DNA from: Anseranas semipalmata
Taxonomy: Eukaryota > Chordata > Aves > Anseriformes > Anseranatidae
Direction of reading: 5' to 3'
DNA length: 64,000 bases
Assembly: GCA_013399115.1 (NCBI GenBank)
Contig: VXAA01000604.1
Span: 796,016 to 860,015, forward strand
Part shown: positions 12,301 through 23,200 of the stretch, piece after piece
How the letters are laid out: the number at the start of each line of letters is the position of its first letter
How positions within the stretch are numbered: position 1 is the first letter of the stretch
The notes under the pieces: model-generated
The model's input: the letters and a program-made list of their open reading frames with translations, nothing else
What the model was told of the DNA's origin: nothing
Databases searched by the model: none
Position numbers and translations under genes: made by a program

Positions 12301-15300
12301 ACCATGGACTTGATGTGGGAAGACCTCAGCATGCAGCTCCCACCTGCCCTATCCCTGCTGGATCATGGGAGATTTTTATGGCTCTGTGGAGCCCCAAAGT
12401 TTGTCTTGGAAGCAGACATTGCTGAGACATGGGATGGAAAAGCCTTACCACACTTGTTGGTGGGAAGCCTGTGGTCCATGTTTGAACATCAATGCCCCAA
12501 TGAGGGGGAGAGGGCAGGAGTGCGTGTGTGGCGCTGGTCCTCTTGGCTAGCAGAGAACGCACCACGGCTGTTCCCACTGTATTTATTAATGACCAAATTG
12601 GTCCCATTTTATGGGTTCCCCATTCTAACTGCCTACCCCAGTGTAAATGAGAACCCACCAGAAACCTGGTCCGGAAGGGCTTGACAGCACTGCTGAGGGG
12701 ATGCTTGAAGAAGCTGCAGGAAGAGGAAGAGTTGAGCAGGCTGTGCACAAGTCTCACACAGGCAGTGGGATTGCTGGAGCCGGTGATGTTGAAGACCTCA
12801 TCGGGACTGGGGACGTCTGATGTGTTGTCACTGACAGCACAAGGCCCTGCATGCACCGAACGCCACTGCACTTCCTGCGAGTAGGTGAGGGGCCAGCAGG
12901 GATTAGCCACGGTTTTAGCACTTCTCTGATCCTAGGGAGAGAATAAAACAAGGGCAGAGGCAGCAAGAGAAAAGGTTGGCATCCCAAGGTTTTATAGAGG
13001 AAGACAAAATGCAATGCAATAAAGAGCAGCTGTGTTTTTTTTTTTTTNGTGTTGTAATGGAGCAGGCAGGCTGCAAAAGGTTTGCCAAACTTTATCTCGG
13101 CTATTCAACTGCAAAAGCCAGATGCAGCAGGGTTGCAGCTCCTGCTGAGGTCAGGGCAAGCTGCAATGACTGGGTCTGCTGTGGGAGGCTGAGGATTCCC
13201 AGCCTGTGGGAGTCCCAGCCCTACCTGCTCTCAGGCCAGAGATACAATTTCAATTAATAAGGTACTCTTTCTAGTTAAAGGATGTTTTGGTCTGCCTTCC
13301 AAACATGTTCAATTCCTGTTTTGTCCGTGTTCACAAGTCTGGTCACTGAAACTCCAGTAATCCTGCTTGCATGAGGCGGTCAGCCAGGCCTGGGTAATTC
13401 ACTGCTTTATGATGCTTCAGTCCTCATGTTCCCCATTAGTGAGGGTGACCTGGGTGGCACGTAGATTCCCAATCCCCTCTCGATTAGCTGCTTGCCCATT
13501 AGAGCAATGTGGGGCTGGGGAAACCCCTTGAGAATCAGTGTTTTTCATCTGTAGGAATTCCCCAATATAACTGTGGTAAGTGGGTCTCTGTGTGGGATGT
13601 GCAGGTCTCAAATCAGGGTCTGTTCCCCAGAGGGAGGTGTGGCAGGGCACTGAGTAGCTTGTTTACAAAAAATTCAGTTTTGGTGGGGACCAGAACGATT
13701 CCGGAATTTGCATCAGATCATGCCAAGTGAAACAAAAAAGTTTGGAGAATCAAACACCTGCATGTTTTCAAAATGAAACATTGCTCTTTTCAAGACTGCT
13801 TCAGAGAGGGTCAGCAGGACAGCAATACCCCAAACAGAAGGTCCCTGTTGTTCCCAGGTGCCGCTGTTTAGGCTCCCCTTCTAGGATGGAGGTGCAGTTT
13901 AGAGCAGCCAAGGGAAGTCTTTGCCTCTCTCCACCCCGAGTATGATCTTAGCACCTCTGGAGAGCAGCTTTGTGCTTGTGTGTATTAAGTAGGGAGCCAA
14001 GGAGCCTGCAAATAGGAAACCCTGGAATGGGTGCCTGTGTGTCTGCTTGGAGGGTATCGGTTCAGGCATGGAGAGCATTTGACAAATGCACTGGGCTTTT
14101 TTAGAGGTATGTGAACACCCTCTGCAAAAGACAGTGACTGACATTTCGCCCATTAGCAGCTATACCTTATGCAACTGTCATTCGGTGCAAAGGGTTGACA
14201 TTATATCCAGGAACCTCGCAACAGCCCTTCTGGCAGATACTCACTTGTATGAGCATAGAGAGCAGCCTGCTGCGGAGCTGGTCTGTGCCGTGGCAGGGGC
14301 AGTGACGGGTGTACACGTTGTGTGTCTGCCCATACAGCTGCAGCCTCACTCCCTCCTTTGGCGCCTGGTTCCCTTCTTCTATCTTGGAGGTGAGCTGTGT
14401 TGAGGTTTCTCCCATGGACAGGACTCCTACCATCCCTTTTCCAGAGGGGACCAAGTGTCCTCGCCAGTCATACTGACCCCAAAAGAACCAGAGAGGGCAG
14501 TTATTAAGACTTCTACATCTGGGTCATGGTCAGATACAAGCACTAGTGCACAGAGAAAGCAGCCTTCTGGTGCACTACAGCTCAACTTTTTGTTTTTTCC
14601 CCCACAGGACATAAGGATGCCGAACTGCTGGCTTTGGAGGGAACAGAGGAGCCATTGTACAAGCACTGTCATCTGCTCAGAGCTTCCCACAGCCAGCGAG
14701 AGCAAACAGGGCTCACCACCTTGGATGGCTGTTGAAGGCAGTGGTCTCAGCAGGTAGGAGCAGGGGAGAGGATGGTGGGAGAGGATTCCTCCCCTTTTGG
14801 GGGGGGAATGAGAGGGAGGTTTCCAGGTAGGAAGCTATGGGCTTCAAGTGCTGCCTTGATGCTAATGTGCTTCTCCTGTCAGAAGAACCCTGTGGTTTCA
14901 CCTTCTGCAGTCTTGCAGAACTGATTTTGGCAATGCTGAAGTTAGCAGTACAGGCAGGAAAGCTCACGCTGCAGGTGTGAGTGCTCTGTCCCTGGCCTGG
15001 AGAGGCTGTGCTGCTGCCAGCAGGGCTAGCAGTTCCCTAGCTAGTGCGTGCTTGCTGCTGGTTTTCAGAACTATGTTTCACTTCCCTGCTGTGGAGTTAC
15101 TCATCTGCTGTCTAGCCTGCCTTTGTTTTGCACTTTGAGTCCTTCTTGAGACCCATCGGATTGAGAAGCCATGGGGAGAGCAAGGAAAATTAAATGTACT
15201 TTTTTTGTTCCGTGTGCGCCTTCTGAATACAGACCCAGCCCCTGTGCTGGGGACACCCAGCTATGCTCTTGCTGGCATCTCAATGAGAGGAACATTTATG

Positions 15301-18300
15301 GGCTTTTTCCTTTCTTCTCCATCCCAGGATGTCCCCTGGGCAGCTAGATTCTGGTGACAATTGCACGGCACCCTGCAAACACAGCAGCAATGCCTGTTCA
15401 ACAGTGGCTCTGAGCTAGAACTGAAGGTCCCTGATCAGGGCAGTGGAGTTCTTGTTTACACCCCAGGCCAGGCTGTGTAAGGTTATCAATGTGAATGTCC
15501 TGGACGTGTTGTCCAGAAAGCCTCGCATCAGGGCAACTACATGAGCATGTCCAGGCAAGGCTATATTAGACGTTTGGTTCTTCAACCCAGTTTTAACCAT
15601 CTCACATCATGTCCCCTCAGCCAGCTGGTGTTAGATATAACCTGCCTTCTCTAAAAGACAGTGCAAGCTGTGCTTAAGCATTGTTTAAAGTGCAGGGCTT
15701 TTTTAATCCCTCCACTTGTCTCTGTTGCTGTTTGTTAATGGGAATCACTCAGCTCAGTTCTGTGCTTCCCAGGCAGGATCATTCTTTACCTTGAAGAAGT
15801 TCTCCAGGACATAGTTAACAGCGACCCAATTGAATGTTTCCTTGTCTAGACTGGACAGGATTTGTGCCCCCTGAAAGTCAAAGGGGGTTGACTTCAGGGC
15901 CACAGTCAGGGCTGCAAGGAGATCATCGGAGAGGGTGGGATGGCTGAGGCTAGACAGAAGAGAAAAAGAAGGCACATTTGTTGTTACAGAGCCTTGCCAA
16001 GAGCAGCCCACAGCGGGCACAGCTGCAGGACATCTGCTGTGCTCCCTACTTTGGGTAGCAGCACAGTGAGAGACAACGATAATCCTGTTCCTGCTGCTAC
16101 TTCCATCTCCCCTTGCACAACACTGGTGGCAAGAACAGCCTGCACAACAAAAATGCAGAGGGATGATTTGAGCAGCTGTGCCACCATTCAAGAATTTGGG
16201 AGTTTAGTACCCTCTGCCACCGAGGGATCCTGTGGCCTTGCCCCACTGACCTGTCCCCTCCGGACCTTACTCTTCCCCACTGTCTAAAAGGAGACAGGTC
16301 CCATTAATGAGGTGACTGAGAACAGGGTCCACAAAAGTATGTATGATAAGGTGGATCTTCCCACCACTGCTCCCAACCTGCTGATGAGAAGCACCACTGC
16401 AAACTCATGTGGGTTGTCATTTAAACTGAAAACACTTCAGCTTCCAGACTGACAGGTGTTTCCCCCAGCCTTAATTGTGAAGGTGACCAGTGGCAGGAGC
16501 AATACTGTCATCTTCATGGCTGCTTGGGGGGACACAGTATGGACACAGGCATGCCATGCTCCTCTTGAATGCATGGGGAGCTGAAGAAGGTTTACCTGAC
16601 CAGCAGATTAGGGATGAAACACTGCAGAGCAGACAGGGTGAGATTCATTTACAGAATGATCCACATGACGTGTGCTGATCTCTGGGTGTGGGTTTGCAAC
16701 ATGCACTCACTTCAGCTGCCTCATGCTGGTGGTTGCTCCCAGGTAGAGGGGAGTTTGGCTGTGCTGCTCTGCCGGGATCATTTTCTGGGCCCAGTTCAAA
16801 CATGTATCCAAGGTCTTCCCTACTTTCTGAGGAGAATCTGAGTAGTTGGAGATTCCTGGACCTGAGGATCAGGGGAAAGAATGGAATTTTCTATGGGAAG
16901 ATGTGGGAGAAGCGAGAGCTGTTTGTTACTGGAGAGCTTGCTGCCCTTCAGGACACACATAAAGACGGGACCTGTCACAGGTGGAACAAAGGAATTCTTC
17001 CACTTCTTCCATCTTGCTCTTCTGGGAGCAAAATGGTGAACACATAAATACCAAATTACATTAATCTAACCCCAGCTATGCTGCTACGATATCCTGTAAA
17101 TGACCATGCATCAGCCACGTGACTGCTGCAACAGCTGAGGCTGTCTCGGCCCACAGAGGAAAAATGTGTGGCTTTAACAGCTATAAAAGATAAGCAAAAG
17201 GACACATTGCCACGCAGACAGTGCCGAAACTGATGTCATCTCCTTCCTCCAGCCGCTTCCTCCTGTATTGGCGGAGGTGGCTTCTGTACCCGATATCTAC
17301 AGGGCAACTCTGCTCTAGAGGAAGCTGGTGCTGTGCAGAGAAAAGCTGCGTGCAAGCCTTGACTCATCTTTCCAGCATGATTCAGTGTGGCCTGAAATGT
17401 TGGTTCTGAACTACTACCCAGAAAAAGCCTTGCTTCGCCATCCTCTGGCCCTCTCGCCTTGCTGGCTGCGTGCCTCCGTCCCCACGGGCTTTGCTCTCCT
17501 GGGCCCTGTGTGGAGCTGAGCTGCAGCTTGCCTATGGCCACTCAGACTGTGACTGCGCTGCCATGCAGACCAAGGACTGCCTCTCACGTCTGGAAGGAGG
17601 CTCTTGCTGCTGTTGACACCCTGCTGCGGCAGCTTCAAGTAAGTGTTCAAGCACTGAGCTACAGTAGCTTTTTAAACCCAACCTGTGACCCTGGCAGCAG
17701 CCACGGGATACACAAGGTTTCAGGGAGCCCTTATTGCAAGGTCTGTATGTAGTTTGTTTTGCTAATAGTCTGCAAGAGCACCTCTCCCCTTCTCTGCTTG
17801 TTGTGCAGATGCCCTGCTACTGAGAGTTCAGGGTTTCCCAGCATCCTGCTGTAATCATGCTTCAACATCAAAGCAAGATTGAGAGATAGGGAAGAAAAAC
17901 CCCAAGCATTAAAGCATGAAACCTTTCTAGCTGGCACTTGTGCAGCTTAAGTGACCCAAACTATTGAAGAATACCCCTGTATTCTCCAAAATATGATACC
18001 TAACGCCAAGCTGAACTCATGTTTTTGTTGTCAAAGGGGTTGGAGCCATCATGCCTCTGTTGTCGTGGAGCTACAGCACTCACTGCCCAGAGTACAGCTG
18101 GGAGGAGGAGGGAGTTACCAGGAGTCACCCTGCAGCCAGACTTGTCTCCATTGCTGTTCGCCATCTCCCCTGGGTGAGGACCTCAGCAACCTTGGCTTGT
18201 CCACTGGTCCATGTGGATGTCGGAACCAGCCCCGTCCCCTCGGTGTGCTCCCCCTACTGCAGCAGGCCACTGAAACTGTCACCTGCTACTGCAGAGTGCC

Positions 18301-20850
18301 CTGACACCCAGCTGTGTATGGATAAATCTGCCCATGCTGAAGAAGACCTATGCTGAAAGTAAGCAGCCTGCACTTCACTGTTGCCACCATTTCAGTTTTC
18401 AGCTAGGTGATACAGGAGACGAGGAAATTGCAGCAATGCACCATGCACAGACCTCTGTGTTTTTTTCCATCCCATGCTAATCCCAGAGACCAGCAAGCAT
18501 GAAGCAGACATCTTACCTTGCACAATACAAGAACTACATTCTGTGATCACCCCGGTCTTGTTTGCCTTGGTGGTGGTCCACTGGTAGATGAACAGGATGG
18601 TGCGGGATGGGCCAGCATCCAGAACAATGCCATACTAGAAAAACCCAAAAGTGTTCTAGATAAACACCACTGAATGTGCACTTTGTTATTGTAGGGTCAC
18701 TCAGTGTTATGTAGGTGCTCTGGGTCACCCATGGGCCTGCACTGCAGTATTTGATTTAGCCTTCTACGTTCAAAGAAAGGGTGAAGGCAGAAGATGATGT
18801 GCATTTGCAGTGAACCACCTGCATTTCTGAATATACATGAGGAGCAGCAGGAGTGGAGAAACACCCAGAAATACATAATTTCTACAGTGGAATACTCTGT
18901 AGCTGTTCCTGAAGCCAGGTAAAAGCCTTCCATGGCAAGCCGAGCCATCTGGAGCTCAGGAGAAACAGGTCCTAGTGCAGTGGGAGGCAGAACTCTACAG
19001 GCTCTCAGCTGATTCTGGGTCTCAGACTGTTGCTGTGTTGATTTGTTAGAGAGGGAAGGCTTTCGTGCAGAACACAGAGGGCTGTGGCTTGCTCCTGCTT
19101 CTGAGGAACCAGAGACTCACATCCCTACTGCAGAGACAGTGTGACATGGGTTGGGTTTGCCCTCCTGTGCGCCAGACCAGTTGGAGCTGCAGCATGCTCG
19201 GACTAACCATCGCACACACTGATGCAGCAGTCCCATGGAGACGGAGATGATGTCTCGGCAGAAACAGCAGCAGCCAGCATGAGATTTCTCACCACCTTGT
19301 GCACTGTCACATTCTTCTTCTATTGCCTAGCAGTGAGGCTGAGGGCTTTCTTAGTCTCTTTGCAGCTCAGGGTCTGGTCTCTTTGCTACTGACTGAGCCT
19401 TGCTGAGCTGCACCTTATACGTGAGGATTAGGAAAGGAGAAGCCACAGGGGTACCCTGCAGTGCAGCTCTCAAAGCACCCTCAAAATAGCGCTGGTGCTA
19501 GCCTAGGGTCTTACTTCCCTATTCCAATCTGGGACAGCTACACAGGAAAGCAGTGCAGGAGATCTGGGAGGTATGTGGTAGTGCATGGTCTAAGCTGCAT
19601 CTTGCACAGAAATATTCATAGCTGTGACTGAGTGGGAGGAGAAACCTCACAAGAGGCTGGTGTTTGCACCCACAGGAGGGTTTTAGCAGAAGATGGAGCC
19701 TGGCTGCAGCCCTGGGAGCTCCCAGCTGCTCTTGGCTCAGTGCTGGAGCTGGTGCGGCTGGAGAGCTCGAGCAGAATGCGGAAGGAGGACACAGCTCCCT
19801 GCCTGAGCCTGCTGGCATCCTCCCACACGAGTGACAGCTCGTATTTCTGGCAGGGACGTGTCAGCTGCCAGAGGAGAGGAGGAAATGAATGGTCATGGTG
19901 GAGAAGCTGGGATTTTTCCTCTCTCACAAAATGAGGGAGCGCAAGGGAGGGGAGAGGATCACCACGTTCATGCCACAGCTCAACATCAGGGAAGGACAGA
20001 GCTGCTGGGCAGAGCATGGAGCAATAGTTTTTTTTTAATCCAGTTTTGTTTGAGAAGCCTGGGGGATGTTAGTGTCTCTAAACTCGCAGGTTAACCTACT
20101 TCTGAGTAAACCACAGTGTGCAACTAAGCTCACCTCAGCAGCTTTGCATCAAGAAGCACAGGCAGATCTGACTCCGCTGTGTAGAACAGACTGGATCTTC
20201 AGTTAAAATCAAGAGGGGAAGGGACAGAAGAGAAGTAGGAGAGAAAGCCCTACCCACTTTCAAGAGGGACCCGGCTCTTTCCCTCCACTGAAACCATGGC
20301 CCCTTGCTGCTGTGGGGTGGCTCCTGCTGCGGGCTGCCTCTGCCCAGCCCGTGCTGGGCGTCTCTGCTGATGGATGGACGATGTTCAGCCTTCCCCTCCC
20401 CTGACCAGCTGGGCACCTGGACCCAAAGGGCTTGGTTTGTTTTCATTTGGAAAAGCTACATTATGCTGAAGGATTCTCTCCCATCCTCACAGTCTTGTTC
20501 TGGTCCATTCTCAGTTTGTTGCTTCAGGCTAGCAAGTCACTCAGTAGCACAATGAATGTAAAAAGCAACAAAACACCAGTTTATAGTTTAAATGCCTGGT
20601 TTGCACCAGGGAGAGGCACAAGGAAACAGGCAGGTTCTCCTTAAGAAGCAGCCCCGTAGCCGAGGATAGTGTCCTCTGCTTATTGCCCTGCTTGACCCCC
20701 AGCTTCGCCACCCCTGCCAGAGCTGCTTGCCCTTACCTTGGTCCTGAGGGGGGTGACAGGCACGTCTTTGGTGGAGACACAGAGCAGCACAATGCCCGTC
20801 AGTCCCGCTACGATCACCAGCCAGGGGGGAAGGAGCTCGCGCCAAGACAT
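9350..20850 (-). CDS. ENTPD2-like NTPDase with degenerate active site (predicted pseudoenzyme), 9 exons, 500 aa
   Basis: GDA1/CD39-family ecto-nucleotidase gene. In the family these enzymes sit in the plasma membrane and hydrolyse extracellular ATP/ADP. Coding exons, 5' to 3' on the minus strand: 20850-20737, 18634-18517, 16861-16711, 15949-15790, 14472-14245, 12931-12659, 11809-11714, 10756-10625, 9580-9350. All have AG/GT borders and compatible phases and sum to 1503 bases, close to the usual 495 residues. Membrane segments lie at about residues 8-28 and 457-477. Apyrase motif 1 is DAGPSRT (44-50; family DAGSSHT), motif 2 GATTSMRQL (119-127; GATAGMRLL), motif 3 SLDKETFNW (161-169; GQEEGVFGW), motif 4 SMGETST (200-206; DLGGAST) and motif 5 SGWTLGYLL. 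The catalytic Glu aligns with Lys164 and the motif-4 Asp with Ser200, so hydrolysis is unlikely. Extracellular cysteines (for example C74, C98, NPCW, GPC, DYC) and N-glycosylation sites persist. The LYGQ and NPCW regions resemble ENTPD2 more than ENTPD8. The family call is secure, the orthology is not. Confidence 0.88.
10954..11030. repeat. Imperfect tandem duplication of about 40 bases in NTPDase intron 7
   Basis: The block 'ctctgttcccatct...gttaaaagatctggcagtt' occurs twice back to back; the second copy carries a short extra 'catccca' piece. It lies within the intron between exons 7 and 8 and touches no exon. Confidence 0.8.
13028..13050. other. Poly-T run with an ambiguous base (N) in NTPDase intron 5
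   Basis: A homopolymer T run ends in a single N at 13048. This is a sequencing or assembly uncertainty in intronic DNA and does not affect an exon. Confidence 0.8.
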
Positions 20851-20938
20851 GAAGCACTTTCTCCTTTGTCAGAAAGTCAAAGAGGAAGCAGAGGAGCAGC
20901 AAACGCGAGCCCACATCTGACGGCAGCTCCTTTCTACA

Positions 20939-20967
20939 GGCTTTAAAAAGAGGAGAAAGGCGGGGCC
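20939..20967 (-). promoter_or_regulatory. Candidate core promoter of the NTPDase-like gene
   Basis: Read on the minus strand, a GC-box-like CCCCGCC element is followed by a TATA-like CTTTTTAAAG, about 90 bases upstream of the ATG at 20850. The surrounding 20940-21100 region is GC-rich. Position and motifs fit a core promoter; use is not shown. Confidence 0.4.
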
Positions 20968-21099
20968 AGGGCCAGGCTCTGGCATCAGCCCAGCCCCAAG
21001 CCACAGGGACCACGAGGAGCGCGTGGGCCAGGCTGCGATGGGCCGGGCAGCGCGCCCTTCTGCCGGCCGTGCAGTAAGTGCAATCACGGCTTCGTGCGA

Positions 21100-22840
21100 T
21101 TCCGGTGCTCGCTTGGCAGAGGCATCGCTAGAACCTCGAAACCGCCCCGGGTGATGGTGTTGAGGGTAAACAGAAATGCGGGGTGAACTCGTCTGTTTAA
21201 TAAGCAGAAAGCAGGCAAACTCATGACTTTGGTATTCTGTGCCTGGCAGTGCTAGTGAGAGCTGCCAAAATTAGAAATAGGGAAACTCCTCGTAGCTGGG
21301 TTTCCTTTTCATCCGAGGGCCGTGCTCGGCTCTGACGTGGACCTGAGGCACTCCCTGCAAGGATGCCTTCATCTTCGATGGGGCAGAGCACTGGCACGCT
21401 GCCTCCAGACTGCTCGTGGTGCCTAATTTGCACTCAGGTGGCAGCTGGGAGGGGAGAACATCTGCATTTTTGGGTTTCCACACAGAGGAGGCTCTGGCTG
21501 GCTTGCTCCTCGCTGTGGGTGGGAGGCAGCGGGGGCTACTCAAGCCATTTGGACCCCAGGCCAGTATCAGCGTCAGTGCCTGCATGCCCCCTCTCGATGT
21601 CTCTGTAGGAAAGACAGCCCCCAGACTTTACAAAACACACCCCCGCTTCCTCCTTTCCTATGCCACAAAGACACGTCCCCGAAACCAGTTTCTGAAGAAG
21701 AATCTCTTAGCCACAGGAGAGGTGTTTCTTTCAGGCTGTTCTGATCTGTTTCCAGTGATTGGGTCTAGTAATAAAACTGCAACTGCTTTAAGAGAAATGT
21801 TTTGGCTTGTGCAAACTGGGCTGTTTATTGGCAAGGCCATCTTGTCCCAATAGCCACCAGAGGACTTCACTAGCCAGGCCTCTACCTGCAGAACTAGAAG
21901 AATGACACCATTGTGGTGTATTTGGAACATATCTTATGGTCTGAGAGTTGTTTTAAGCCTTTATCTTCCTGCAGAGTTCAGCCTCTTGTTGAGATTTTGC
22001 TGGTCCATAACTGGAATGCATGTGCAGGTGTTTTGTCTACACAGATGCTCCACTTTGCAACGGGGACATGGATTAAATCGCCAGAGTGCTGACGTTCCCC
22101 TGCTGTCACATCTGCCCAGAAGGAAAGGCAAACTTTCACATGGCTCACTGGGGAAGATTGTACCACAGTTCAGCTTACTGCAGCGTAGCAAGCAGAATAG
22201 GTGCCCCAGGCGTCCTCCTGTCTCAAAGAAATGCTGCGCACACACGTGGGGTGCGTGCAGCAGCTGCTTGCACCAGGGTGGTTGTCTGAGGGCTTATGCA
22301 TAAGGGCTGGTCACGGTAGTTTAGACCAACATCGTGGTACTGATAAAAAAAAAAAGCACCCTTGAGACAAAGGGCTCTTAGTCCTGCCCTTGCTTCAAGT
22401 GATTTGGGGGCTGTAAATCATGTAGGTTTTGCTTTGATTGTTCTGCTAACTGCTGGGCAATTGCCAAAGGGGTTTCTGTGATGAGTTGGACTTGAATTTG
22501 AACTCCTGCAAACTCTAGATATGTAAATATCCCCATGCAGCCAAGACAGCAAGTACTGCACCCTGCTTCTGTGCCCCATGGCTGGATAAGTTACTTCAGG
22601 TACAAGGTGTCCGTGTAAAAACTCACAAAAATGTCGGATCCCAGGCAGGCAGGGAAGAGAACAACCCTGGGGCACAGCTGCACATCTCATGGATGACAAC
22701 GTAGGAAAGCAGTTTGTTTGTTTGTTTTTTCCACTCTGTAGCAACTATCCTGAAACTTCGGGCTTGTGGAGGCCAAACGACGGACGGGGAAAGGCCTCTT
22801 CCCCTTTGTGAGCCGTTTTTGGTTGCATTTCCTGATTTCA
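21100..22840. other. Intergenic region between the two divergent genes; no gene seen
   Basis: Reading frames on both strands (for example 21416-21853 plus, 22623-23153 minus) are unrecognised and look like chance frames in GC-rich DNA. The stretch separates the NTPDase and NELFB promoters, which face away from each other. Confidence 0.5.
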
Positions 22841-22849
22841 TCACTTTCT

Positions 22850-23200
22850 GCCGGGGATCAGCTAAGAACTCGCAGGCGACCCGGAACCTTTGTGCGGCGC
22901 AACGGGTTCCCCGCGCCGGGCGGGAGGGAAAGAGCGCCGGACCGCGCTGAGCTGGGGGACCCGTGAGCGGGGCGGACCGCGGCGGGAGCGGGCCCGGCGG
23001 GGCGGCGAGGCCGCCATGTACGCGGGGCTGCAGGAGCTGGGGGTGGCCAACGGCGAGGACCTCAAGGAGACGCTGACCAACTGCACGGAGCCGCTGAAGG
23101 CCATCGAGCAGTTCCAGGTGGGGCGGGTCGCCATGGAGACGGCCGGGCTGCACCGGGGCCTGTGCGTGGCGGAGGGGGGGAGAAGGCCCGAGGTGGGGTC
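22850..23200 (+). promoter_or_regulatory. NELFB CpG-island promoter and first exon
   Basis: Dense CG dinucleotides and GGGCGG-like boxes flank the NELFB start codon at 23016, and no TATA box is apparent. This is the usual architecture of a housekeeping-gene promoter. A homopolymer C/T run with one N (23226) lies just downstream in intron 1. Confidence 0.6.

Noticed and set aside
12326..12910. Minus-strand 194-codon frame read as a single exon
   Set aside because: Only its first part (from 12931 down to 12659) is coding exon 6. The remainder runs into intron 6 after a CTG|GTGGGT donor that keeps phase with exon 7.
18051..18356. Plus-strand frames opposite NTPDase introns
   Set aside because: Their translations are unrecognised and they lie in intronic DNA of the minus-strand gene.
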